Of a DNA stretch of 64,000 nt, positions 37,672 through 45,095 are shown in pieces (positions within the stretch are counted from its first letter, which is position 1; each line of letters opens with the position of its first letter). Below the pieces are notes generated by a model. It was not told the DNA's origin, searched no databases, and saw only the letters and a list, made by a program, of their open reading frames with translations. This stretch comes from Lysobacteraceae bacterium. GTDB lineage: Bacteria > Bdellovibrionota > UBA1018 > JAGTJX01. A program made the translations under genes and the position numbers. The stretch is from assembly GCA_023657465.1 (NCBI GenBank), contig JAGTJX010000001.1, forward strand, positions 586,358-650,357, written 5' to 3'.

Positions 37672-38864
37672 CCAGCCTCCTTTGCACGCTCTGTATACCG
37701 TATCAAAAATTGGTTACTTGCTGCTTTTTGTAACCCCAGTTCCCTCAATGCCAATTCCAGCACTGCGAGATGAGGATTGAGTTTTTCTGTAAGTGCTTGT
37801 TTCCACCAAAGTTTGTATGCGCCTTTAAAGTCGAGTGATTGGATGAATTCTGGATCTTTCGGATGGTTCTGAACATACATACAGATCCCCAGCCTGAGAG
37901 CTGCTAACGCCATGATGTGATCGATGCTTTTTTGTGCAGGATCTGCTCGGAATTCAAGACTTCCATAAATCTTAGGGCGAATGATCTGCAAGTCTCTGAT
38001 CGAGTACCAGAGTTGAGAGATGTCTTTGGTGTCCGTTTTGTTCGATAACGTGTGAATGTGTCCGGTATGTTCTGGGATGAATATGGGAGTCTGCTTCAAA
38101 GCGCTCAGCCAATGTTCGATATCCCAGGTTTCTAAATTCGGAAATCCTACGAGTGGAAATTGATCGTATACAGCAGCGTAAGGTTTCCATCGTTTAGTGG
38201 AGTGAGAATGTAGATTGGCCCATCCCTGAATAAAAGGTTCATATAAGTACAGTCTTCGTACTAGCGATGGATTGTTGAACCAATCAAAACCAGTGCCACT
38301 GATATGAATCTGAGTAGCTGCAATTGTAGAGGCATAGTTTTCGAGTTTAGGATTGGATTGTTTTTTTGAGTAAATAAGAACGTCTTTTCTAAACTCTCTC
38401 AGCGACTGATAGAATGAATTCTGAGGTGTGACTCTCTGGTGGTCTGATGGAATTTCAAGAGTGTCTTGCATGGATACAGAAACACCTACAGATTCTGCTG
38501 CGATTTCAATGTTTTCGAAGATGAGGCTGAGCTCGAGCCTAAGTTGATCCAAAGAATCAAAAAAACAGGACGAGATCTCCATGAGGTGAGGTTCGTGATC
38601 ATATTTCAGCTGGGAATATCCTTTCCCGGGAGTTTCCTTAGAAACTTTGGTGATGCTTCCGTTTTTTTCTTCAAACACTCTCCAGCTTGGCAAAGAGCTC
38701 AGTGCTTTCAAAAACTTCTGCGACTCTTCGATCGTTGACGGAAGTCCGTCACTCGACATCAAAAAGAACTCATGCTCCACCCCGATGTTCCAAGGTTGCA
38801 TGCGTCTAGCCTGCGCTAGATTTTTTTTCAGCGATTCTTCTAAAAAGTCCTTTAGAGATTGCAT
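37668..38864 (-). CDS. GCS2-family carboxylate-amine ligase (glutamate-cysteine ligase-like)
   Basis: 398 residues. NIGVEHEFFLMSSDG (about residue 25) is the nucleotide/metal-binding opening of the GCS2 (YbdK/EgtA/plant-type) family. SQLKYDHEPHLMEISS, IAATQIHISGT and YGSLEFRADPAQ are the next conserved blocks. The family joins the carboxylate of glutamate or another acid to an amine, as in gamma-glutamylcysteine formation. The substrate cannot be told from sequence. It is the first gene of the minus-strand operon, divergent from the PP2C gene across 120 bp. No glutathione synthetase is adjacent, which leaves room for a dedicated product. Confidence 0.85.
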   Translation of the reverse strand: MQSLKDFLEESLKKNLAQARRMQPWNIGVEHEFFLMSSDGLPSTIEESQKFLKALSSLPSWRVFEEKNGSITKVSKETPGKGYSQLKYDHEPHLMEISSCFFDSLDQLRLELSLIFENIEIAAESVGVSVSMQDTLEIPSDHQRVTPQNSFYQSLREFRKDVLIYSKKQSNPKLENYASTIAATQIHISGTGFDWFNNPSLVRRLYLYEPFIQGWANLHSHSTKRWKPYAAVYDQFPLVGFPNLETWDIEHWLSALKQTPIFIPEHTGHIHTLSNKTDTKDISQLWYSIRDLQIIRPKIYGSLEFRADPAQKSIDHIMALAALRLGICMYVQNHPKDPEFIQSLDFKGAYKLWWKQALTEKLNPHLAVLELALRELGLQKAASNQFLIRYTERAKEAG

Positions 38865-38969
38865 AGTTACCCGACAACTTATCGACCAATTCTGTTCTCA
38901 AGTTTAGAGTTCACAATATCCCGCCAATCCCTTGACGATTTCCTCGCCCCTTCCCCCTCACAACCCCTG

Positions 38970-38978
38970 TGCTACACT
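38970..38978 (+). promoter_or_regulatory. Extended -10 candidate for the PP2C/cNMP gene
   Basis: TGCTACACT is an extended -10 (TGnTAnnnT) ending 6 nt before the ATG at 38985. No -35 box at proper distance was found. A transcript from here would be leaderless or nearly so. Confidence 0.35.
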
Positions 38979-38984
38979 TAATCT

Positions 38985-40274
38985 ATGTCGCCCCCTCCGC
39001 CCCCAACAGCTCACGCGCTTACCGACATCGGACTTACGCGCACGAACAACGAAGATGCTGTACACACGGATGAACAAGCGGGGATCTACATCCTCTGCGA
39101 TGGAGTCGGTGGACACAACGCAGGCGAGTACGCATCTGCCAAGACGATTGAGATCATCACTCAAGCTCTTGCAGCCAACGATGCAAAAAAACTTCTCGAA
39201 GAAAACAGAAAATCTCCAGGACTGAAGCCCCGCCACGAACTCAAGTCCCTCCTACTCAAAATCGTAAACGAAGCCTCCAAGCAAATTAACGAAGAGTCGA
39301 AGAAGGATCCCAAGAAAATGGGAATGGCGACGACGTTAGAACTCCTCCTCGTCATCGGTCGTCACGCGTTTCTGGCTCACGTCGGAGACTCGCGCACTTA
39401 CCTCACAAGAAAAGAAGAAACTCATCCCATGACCGACGATCACACTGTCGGAATGGACTTCGTGCGATCAGGTCAAGCTACTCTCGAGAACGCGAAGAAG
39501 TCCCCTTACTGGAACGTCCTTACTCGTGCGATCGGCACACACCCACAAGTGAAGGCTGATGTCAGAGACTTCGAACTAACAACAGGCGATACGATCACCA
39601 TGGCATCTGACGGTGTCTCGGATGTGCTCGACAATAAGGAAATCTCTTCCACGATCAAAGCCACCGAACCCAAGGACGCAACCAAGAAACTCATCGAGCT
39701 CGCTAAAAGCAAAAAGTCCAAGGACAACCTCTCTGCCATCGTGATCGAAATCGACGAGAAGACGGAGTCAGTCGCAAACGTCAGCGTGATCAAGAAAATC
39801 GAAGCCATCTCGAAGGTCTCTCTCTTCCGCTACTGTTCGTACCCTGATCTCACGATGCTCATGAACAGATTCGAATATCAGAAGTTGAATCCGAATGATG
39901 ACATCTGCATGGAAGGCACGATCTCAGACGCACTCTATGTGATCCTCTCAGGTGAGATCCACGTCGATAAGAAGGGCGTCGGAATCACCGATCGCAAACC
40001 AGGCGAAGTCATCGGCGAAATGGGAGTGCTTGAAGGACTACCTAGATCCGCATCACTGCGTGCGAAAACAAACGCAGAACTCCTCAAGCTCTCGCGCGAT
40101 CAGCTCGTCTCACTACTGAAGGAAGACCAACGCCTCGCAGTGAGACTGCTCTGGGCACTCTGTCAGGAGCAGAGCTCTAGACTGCGCTCCACTACTGAGA
40201 GTCTCATGCAGAATAAGGGCGTCATCCCCGCTGTCACTCCACCTGATTTCCTTGGGGAAATCACCATTCCCTAG
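38985..40274 (+). CDS. PP2C-type protein phosphatase fused to a cyclic-nucleotide-binding domain
   Basis: 429 residues. The PP2C domain (about 8-255) has the metal-binding motifs LTRTNNEDA, ILCDGVGGHNAGE, AHVGDSRTYL, MASDGVSDVLD and DNLSAIVIEI, all with the needed Asp residues. From about 275 a CNBD begins; PGEVIGEMGVLEGLPRSASL is the phosphate-binding cassette, with the Glu and Arg expected for cAMP/cGMP ligands. So phosphoserine/threonine removal is probably gated by a cyclic nucleotide. The N-terminus is Pro-rich. The gene is transcribed away from an operon that encodes a class III cyclase, a likely source of the ligand. Confidence 0.92.
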   Translation: MSPPPPPTAHALTDIGLTRTNNEDAVHTDEQAGIYILCDGVGGHNAGEYASAKTIEIITQALAANDAKKLLEENRKSPGLKPRHELKSLLLKIVNEASKQINEESKKDPKKMGMATTLELLLVIGRHAFLAHVGDSRTYLTRKEETHPMTDDHTVGMDFVRSGQATLENAKKSPYWNVLTRAIGTHPQVKADVRDFELTTGDTITMASDGVSDVLDNKEISSTIKATEPKDATKKLIELAKSKKSKDNLSAIVIEIDEKTESVANVSVIKKIEAISKVSLFRYCSYPDLTMLMNRFEYQKLNPNDDICMEGTISDALYVILSGEIHVDKKGVGITDRKPGEVIGEMGVLEGLPRSASLRAKTNAELLKLSRDQLVSLLKEDQRLAVRLLWALCQEQSSRLRSTTESLMQNKGVIPAVTPPDFLGEITIP

Positions 40275-40280
40275 TCTGTT

Positions 40281-40346
40281 GTTAGTAAAATAGACTAGAC
40301 TCTACTTTACTAATGAGTATAATGGACTCATGTCTACTTTACTAAC
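40281..40346. repeat. Repeated 13-15 bp element upstream of the decayed ATPase gene
   Basis: GTTAGTAAAATAGAC (40281-40295) and GTCTACTTTACTAAC (40332-40346) are inverted copies with one mismatch. A third copy of the second arm, TCTACTTTACTAA, is at 40301-40313. A TATAAT box (40318-40323) lies between them, just before the ATG at 40330. The layout looks like operator half-sites around a promoter, or a large hairpin. Confidence 0.55.
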
Positions 40347-41474
40347 AAGGTACTTAGAGCCTTTTATAAAGAAGGATCTTGCAGAAAAAATGGTCCTTCA
40401 TCGGAGGGCCATGACAGGTAGGGAAGACTACTCTTACTCAGAGTTTGATTCCGGGTTTTCACCCACGAACATGCAGCATACCTAAACTGGGACGTAGATT
40501 TTCATCGTAATCGTATCAAAAATCGAATCTGGCCAGACGATGCCAGAATCATCGTTTTAGACGAAATTCTTAAACTCAAAGGTTGGCAGAGACTTGTTAA
40601 AGGATACTACGGATGTTTTTAAGAAACAAACATTCATTCATCGTTTCTGGTTCTGCAAGACTCGATCTTTTTAGAAAAGGTGGAGACTCACTACTCGGTA
40701 GCTATATTATTACTATAGATTACACCCTCTCTCTCTAAGTGAATTAGGTGGAAGGAGAGAAGCGCTAAGCCAGTTACTTGAATTCGGTGGTTTTCCAGAA
40801 CCTTATTTTAAAATGGAAGAATCATTTCTTAAACGTTGGCATTTGCAGCGAGTGACGAGACTTGTGCAGAATGATTTGAGAGATCTTGAGAATGTCAGTG
40901 ATCTAGGAAAAGTACAACAATTGGCTGAAGAGTTGCCAAACAGAGTGGGGTCACCACTTTCGATCAAATCACTTAGTGCGATGATTGAGAGTTGATTTTA
41001 AAACATTAAGAAGATGGGTCGAAATCTTAGAATCGCTTTACTATTGCTATCGCATTCCACCATTTGGCAGCTCAAAAATCCGTGCTGTTAAGAAAGAGCA
41101 TAAACTTTATTTATGGGATTGGAGTCAGATCGAAGATAAGGGGATAAGGTTTGAAAATCTCGTTGCATCACATCTATTAAAGTACTGTCATTTCCTGGAA
41201 GATACCCAGGGTGAAAAAATGGAGCTCAGGTTCCTCCGAGATACAAGATAAAAGAGAGATTGATTTTGTAGTTTTAAAAAATAAAAAACCACTTTTTGCG
41301 GTCGAGTGTAAAGCAGGAGAAAAATCACTATCTCCTCATATCCCTTACTTCAGAGATCGTACGAAAATTCCTAAGTTTTACCAAGTTCACTTAGGACAAA
41401 CAGAACGCCATGTTGATGATCAGATTTCGATTATACCGTTTGATGTTTTTTGTAAAAGAATGGGAATGGTTTGA
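40330..41474 (+). pseudogene. Decayed AAA_14/DUF4143 ATPase
   Basis: Pieces of one protein appear in order but in different frames with stops between: MSTLLTRYLEPFIKKDLAEK (40330), YLNWDVDFHRNRIKNRIWPD with Walker-B-like RIIVLDE (about 40480-40620), SFIVSGSARLDLFRKGGDSL (about 40635-40735), FGGFPEPYFKMEESFLKRWH (about 40780-40995), then RWVEILESLYYCYRIPPFGS and LRFLRDT (about 40985-41250), and REIDFVVLKNKKPLFAVECK to the stop at 41474. The Walker A loop region is missing or scrambled between the first two pieces. The order is that of the AAA_14 plus DUF4143 family, common mobile-type ATPases. At least four disruptions make it a pseudogene. Confidence 0.9.
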
Positions 41475-41478
41475 AAAC

Positions 41479-41961
41479 TTAGTGAATATTATTGAAGCTT
41501 TCTTCGTCATTTGAAAAGTCTTTTAATTTCCAATAGCCATTTCTGGACTTTATTTGGTCGATGTACCAGAGAGAGTTTGGCTTCTTCGTGGCCTCATCAA
41601 CACCCATATCAACGTCAGGCATATAAGCTGCTAAGAGGCAAATTTTAGAGCCACCGTGAACTAGATCTCTCCACTGAATTAAGGTGTCTTCGCAGTGTAG
41701 TTCGTCTTCAACATGTACATCAAAAAAGATTATGCCTTTATCGTTTTTGGCTTTAATACTAGGGACTAAGGTATCTCTATCATATGTCGCACATTCAAAA
41801 GTAATTTGGTTAAGTGAGAAACATTGCCATTGATCGTATGATTCCCAAGGGTTTTCATGTTTATTCGTTGAGACAATTGAGGGACGGCTTTCTAAAAGTT
41901 CAAACCCAAAAGAAGGAGTTAGTATGATCAGCATTGAAAAAATAAGGATTAATTTTTTCAT
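41479..41961 (-). CDS. Small exported protein, possible immunity partner of the adjacent transglycosylase
   Basis: 160 residues. A strong signal peptide (KKLILIFSMLIILTPSFGF) precedes a mature domain with four Cys (WQCFSL, FECATY, LHCEDT, SKICLL) that could form two disulfides in the periplasm. No family recognised. It is coupled by an ATGA overlap to an SLT-domain gene whose product has no signal peptide. This matches the layout of interbacterial cell-wall effector and periplasmic immunity pairs, but no secretion-system gene is in the window, so that role is inference. Confidence 0.65.
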   Translation of the reverse strand: MKKLILIFSMLIILTPSFGFELLESRPSIVSTNKHENPWESYDQWQCFSLNQITFECATYDRDTLVPSIKAKNDKGIIFFDVHVEDELHCEDTLIQWRDLVHGGSKICLLAAYMPDVDMGVDEATKKPNSLWYIDQIKSRNGYWKLKDFSNDEESFNNIH

Positions 41962-42971
41962 TTTTTACCTCTACAGTTTTTAATTTTTTCAAATTCTTCT
42001 AAAAATCTCTTCATATCCTTTGTTTTCTTTTTATCCGTAGCTTTTAGATACTCTTTCAGTCTGCCTTTATACATAGCGACTGTTTCTTCCCATGTTGCAG
42101 TTCGTTTTAATTTTGATGAAGCTAGTTTATGCTTCTGATGTAACCATCTCACGCCAGCTCCAATTGCAACTTTTGGTTCATAGGCTTCCTCTTCAGTGAT
42201 GTGAACAAAATGATCTTTAAACTCGCCTTTTTCATTACCTAAAATTTTTCTCGTTTTATCGGTGATCTGCATAATGCCACGAGCTTTACCTTCATTCTTT
42301 GTTTGTTGATCTTTGGGGCGTGCTTTAAAGCTAGATTCCGATGCTATGAGTGCTTTGATTATGTTCGGATCAAGAGGTGGTTGTGTTTTTTGGACTTCAT
42401 TCCAATAATCTGTCCAGCCTTGAATGATTGTATCATACGTGGATCCATCTTTATAACCCATATTGCTCGGGCAAACGTCAGGACTCTTTTTAAAATGCTC
42501 GTTCGCAATGTGCTTTAACTCATCAGAGTAAATATGATCATGGTGAGTCGGGTTTCTTCTGCAATGTTCTCTAACGGATGTAACTCCCTTCTCCGTGACT
42601 CTTGGGTGCTCTTTCACATGGTGAAATCCCAATGGACATGACCTAAAAGGATGAACGAGAGGTGCTGTTTTTAATAGTTGATTGGTTATTCGTTCTTTTT
42701 CAGGTTTAGATTCATTTCTAATCAACTTCCACAGACTGTCCCATTTTCCAGAGATAGCTGCCTCATATGCTGATTCAAGTTTGCTTCTAAACTCATTAAA
42801 AAGTAGGTTTGCATTTATTTTAAGCTCTTCAGTCAGTGCTAATGCAGATTTTTGTAGAGCATTATTTTTTGATAAACGCTCTACGCTGACACCCGTCAAC
42901 TTTCTTCCAAGGCTGGACAGAGCTTTTTCTAGTTCTAGTAGTTTCTGGTATTTTTCTGGGTCACTCATCAA
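41958..42971 (-). CDS. SLT-domain lytic transglycosylase without signal peptide (effector-like)
   Basis: 337 residues. The N-terminal 100 residues are helical and polar. A Cys/His-rich module follows at about 105-165 (SCPLGFHHVKEHPR, VREHCRRNP). The C-terminal domain carries the transglycosylase motifs: catalytic Glu in ALIASESSFKARP (about 212), RGIMQIT and VAIGAGVRWLHQKH. The enzyme class cleaves peptidoglycan glycan strands. It lacks any Sec signal or membrane anchor, which is odd for a wall enzyme and typical of injected effectors or phage lysins. It starts at 42971 (a second ATG is one codon on) and overlaps the small exported protein gene by 4 nt. A housekeeping role is less likely. Confidence 0.8.
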   Translation of the reverse strand: MMSDPEKYQKLLELEKALSSLGRKLTGVSVERLSKNNALQKSALALTEELKINANLLFNEFRSKLESAYEAAISGKWDSLWKLIRNESKPEKERITNQLLKTAPLVHPFRSCPLGFHHVKEHPRVTEKGVTSVREHCRRNPTHHDHIYSDELKHIANEHFKKSPDVCPSNMGYKDGSTYDTIIQGWTDYWNEVQKTQPPLDPNIIKALIASESSFKARPKDQQTKNEGKARGIMQITDKTRKILGNEKGEFKDHFVHITEEEAYEPKVAIGAGVRWLHQKHKLASSKLKRTATWEETVAMYKGRLKEYLKATDKKKTKDMKRFLEEFEKIKNCRGKK

Positions 42972-43067
42972 CAGGTGAAAATATCATTGTTGATCAGAGT
43001 TGAGCAATTGCAAATACTCGTAAAACTCGAACAAGCGGTGTCATAAATGTCTCTTCATTTAACTTTT

Positions 43068-43115
43068 AAAGTATGTTCAATTTTTACCTAAACCTGCAGG
43101 AACTGAACATACTTT
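43068..43115. repeat. Perfect 12-bp inverted repeat in the intergenic region
   Basis: AAAGTATGTTCA (43068-43079) and TGAACATACTTT (43104-43115) are exact inverted copies around a 24-nt loop that contains the palindrome CCTGCAGG (43093-43100). No T-run follows on the plus strand. The 272-bp gap 42972-43243 holds nothing else I recognise apart from the lemA ribosome-binding site (AAAGGAGA) near its end. Confidence 0.6.
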
Positions 43116-43243
43116 CTGTATCTAGCTGAAACTGCAGGGTATTTTTTCATGGAACGCCATTTATCCCGACTCATTCGCTTTTCGCCCCAGCACCCAAAAA
43201 TTTACGATAAAATGTCGGAACATATCAAAGGAGAAAATAGTTT

Positions 43244-43825
43244 ATGTCACGTAGTTCAATATTCGGTTTAGGTTTCTTAGGTCTCATCATCGTAAGCGGT
43301 CTCTACATCATCAGCGCGGGAAACAGTCTCGTCACTCTCGACGAAGCAGTCACAGCGTCGTGGGCACAAGTAGAGAACGTGTATCAGAGACGAGCGGATC
43401 TCATTCCTAATCTCGTGAACACTGTGAAGGGTTACGCCAAGCACGAAGCATCTGTGCTGACTCAAGTTACTCAGGCACGTGCATCCGTCGGCCAAATCCG
43501 CGTGAACGATGCAAGCTCCTTGAAGAGCTTCGAACAATCTCAAGGACAGCTCACGCAAGCGCTCTCCAAACTCATGGTCATCACCGAGAAGTATCCAGAG
43601 TTGAAAGCCGATGCGAACTTCCGTGATCTTCAGTCACAACTCGAAGGCACAGAAAACAGAATTGCAACTGAGCGAAGAAGATTCAATGAAGTCGCGCAGG
43701 AGTTCAATACGAAGATACGACAGTTTCCTACGTCGATCATCGCTGGATTCAAGGCGCTGAAGGAACGTGCGTACTTCCAAGCTGAACAAGGAGCGAAGAC
43801 AGCACCTAAAGTGGACTTCAATTAA
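43244..43825 (+). CDS. lemA: LemA family protein
   Basis: 193 residues. One N-terminal span (IFGLGFLGLIIVSGLYIISAGN) precedes the antiparallel helical bundle with the LemA signatures VTASWAQVENVYQRRADLIP, LVNTVKGYAKHEASVLTQVTQARA, and FRDLQSQLEGTENRIATERR. It ends soon after FPTSIIAGF. AAAGGAGA lies 7-8 nt before the ATG. LemA proteins have no settled function but are regularly next to TPM-domain proteins, as here, and have been linked to envelope stress. First gene of a four-gene operon. Confidence 0.94.
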   Translation: MSRSSIFGLGFLGLIIVSGLYIISAGNSLVTLDEAVTASWAQVENVYQRRADLIPNLVNTVKGYAKHEASVLTQVTQARASVGQIRVNDASSLKSFEQSQGQLTQALSKLMVITEKYPELKADANFRDLQSQLEGTENRIATERRRFNEVAQEFNTKIRQFPTSIIAGFKALKERAYFQAEQGAKTAPKVDFN

Positions 43826-43831
43826 GGTCAC

Positions 43832-44671
43832 ATGCTGAGAAGATACTGGTCTAGCTTAGTATTTTTGGTTTTGGTGTTCTCGGGGATTGAGGCTGCGTTC
43901 AGTAGCCACGAAATTCCACCTACACCTAAGACTTACGTTTATCAGGAGATCTCTCTTCTTGCGCCAGAAACGAATGCTGCATTAGAGCGGCTCCTCTATG
44001 AGCATGCAAGGATCACGACAGAACAGATCATCTACGCTGTATTTGAAACTCTTGGTGATGAGTCACTCGAAGACTTCACCACGAAAGTTTTTGAAGCGTG
44101 GAAGCCAGGCGCTGCTCGTAAGAACAACGGTGCGCTCGTCGCGATCTTCTGGAAAGAACGAAAAATCAGAGTCGAAGTGGGCTACGGATTAGAAGGCCAG
44201 CTGACTGATTCCAAGTCTAAGGACGTGATCTCAGACATCATGATCCCAGAGATGAGAGCAGGGAAGCCAGACGCAGCCCTCATTCAGTCTGCGCTTGAGA
44301 TCCTCAAGATCATTGAGTCTCCACTCATCTCTGATGGAAGAGCGACGCAGATCTTAGCGGGCGCTAATCTCACGCACACACTTCATAAAAGAAAATCACT
44401 TCCGCTTGGCACGATGATTTTTATTTGGATTCTGATTTTCGGTGCAATCGCATTCTTCGCGCGTCTCATCTACGAAGCGATTGCTCAAGAGAGTTACTAT
44501 TCAAGTACTGGCTGGGGATACACCAGGCGAAACGCTCGTAACCATCATAACGGAGGGGGATTCTTCGGCGGTGGGTTTGGCGGCGGTAGTGGAGGAGGAT
44601 TCGGCGGAGGCGGCGGTTTCTCCGGTGGTGGTGGAATGTCCGGTGGAGGAGGCGCAAGTGGCAATTGGTGA
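43832..44671 (+). CDS. TPM-domain membrane protein with Gly-rich tail (YgcG-like)
   Basis: 279 residues. A signal peptide (about 1-25) is followed by the TPM domain (about 45-185) with ALLAPETN-type start LLAPETNAALERLLYEHA, then VAIFWKERKIRVEVGYGLEG. One membrane span near 195-215 (LGTMIFIWILIFGAIAFFARL) is followed by a cytoplasmic tail ending in Gly/Ser repeats ([18 protein letters not shown]). This is the usual form of LemA-associated YgcG/Psb32 proteins. It starts 6 nt after lemA. The Gly-rich codons also supply the Shine-Dalgarno sequence of the next gene. Confidence 0.88.
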   Translation: MLRRYWSSLVFLVLVFSGIEAAFSSHEIPPTPKTYVYQEISLLAPETNAALERLLYEHARITTEQIIYAVFETLGDESLEDFTTKVFEAWKPGAARKNNGALVAIFWKERKIRVEVGYGLEGQLTDSKSKDVISDIMIPEMRAGKPDAALIQSALEILKIIESPLISDGRATQILAGANLTHTLHKRKSLPLGTMIFIWILIFGAIAFFARLIYEAIAQESYYSSTGWGYTRRNARNHHNGGGFFGGGFGGGSGGGFGGGGGFSGGGGMSGGGGASGNW

Positions 44672-45095
44672 ATTAGACACATCGGCACATAGAATTTCTG
44701 ATGCGATAGCACAGGCGGAGGCCGGGACTTCGGGCGAGCTCAGAGTCCATATAAGTCATCGACTCATTGAGTTGAATCCTATGAAGCGCGCTAGGAAGCT
44801 GTTTACCAAACAAGAGCTTCACCTCACAAAATACCGAAATGGTGTTCTTATTTATGTGAACCCGCGCCGCAAAAAATTTGCTATCGTTGGAGATCAAGGG
44901 ATTCATACCCGAGTAGGGCAGGAATACTGGAATCAGTGGGCTGCAAAGTTACAAGAAGATTTGAGATCCACGCATTATGAGAACGCTGTTTGTGATGCGA
45001 TTAAAAATATCGGCGACACATTAAAAAAATACTTTCCAGTGCAAGAAGGAGACGAAAACCCAAATGAGTTACCAAACATCGTTACCGAAGACTGA
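44658..45095 (+). CDS. Second TPM-domain protein (soluble)
   Basis: 145 residues from the GTG at 44658, chosen because AGGAGG lies 5 nt upstream inside the Gly-rich tail codons of the previous gene. A GTG at 44643 is possible but lacks the site. The protein has no signal or span. TSAHRISDAIAQAEAGTSGELRVHISHRL is the opening of the TPM fold. RNGVLIYVNPRRKKFAIVGDQGIH and LRSTHYENAVCDAIKNIGDTLKKYFP complete it. It overlaps the first TPM gene by 14 nt and the M16 gene by 32 nt, so all are co-translated. Probably a partner of the membrane TPM protein. Confidence 0.85.
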   Translation: MAIGELDTSAHRISDAIAQAEAGTSGELRVHISHRLIELNPMKRARKLFTKQELHLTKYRNGVLIYVNPRRKKFAIVGDQGIHTRVGQEYWNQWAAKLQEDLRSTHYENAVCDAIKNIGDTLKKYFPVQEGDENPNELPNIVTED

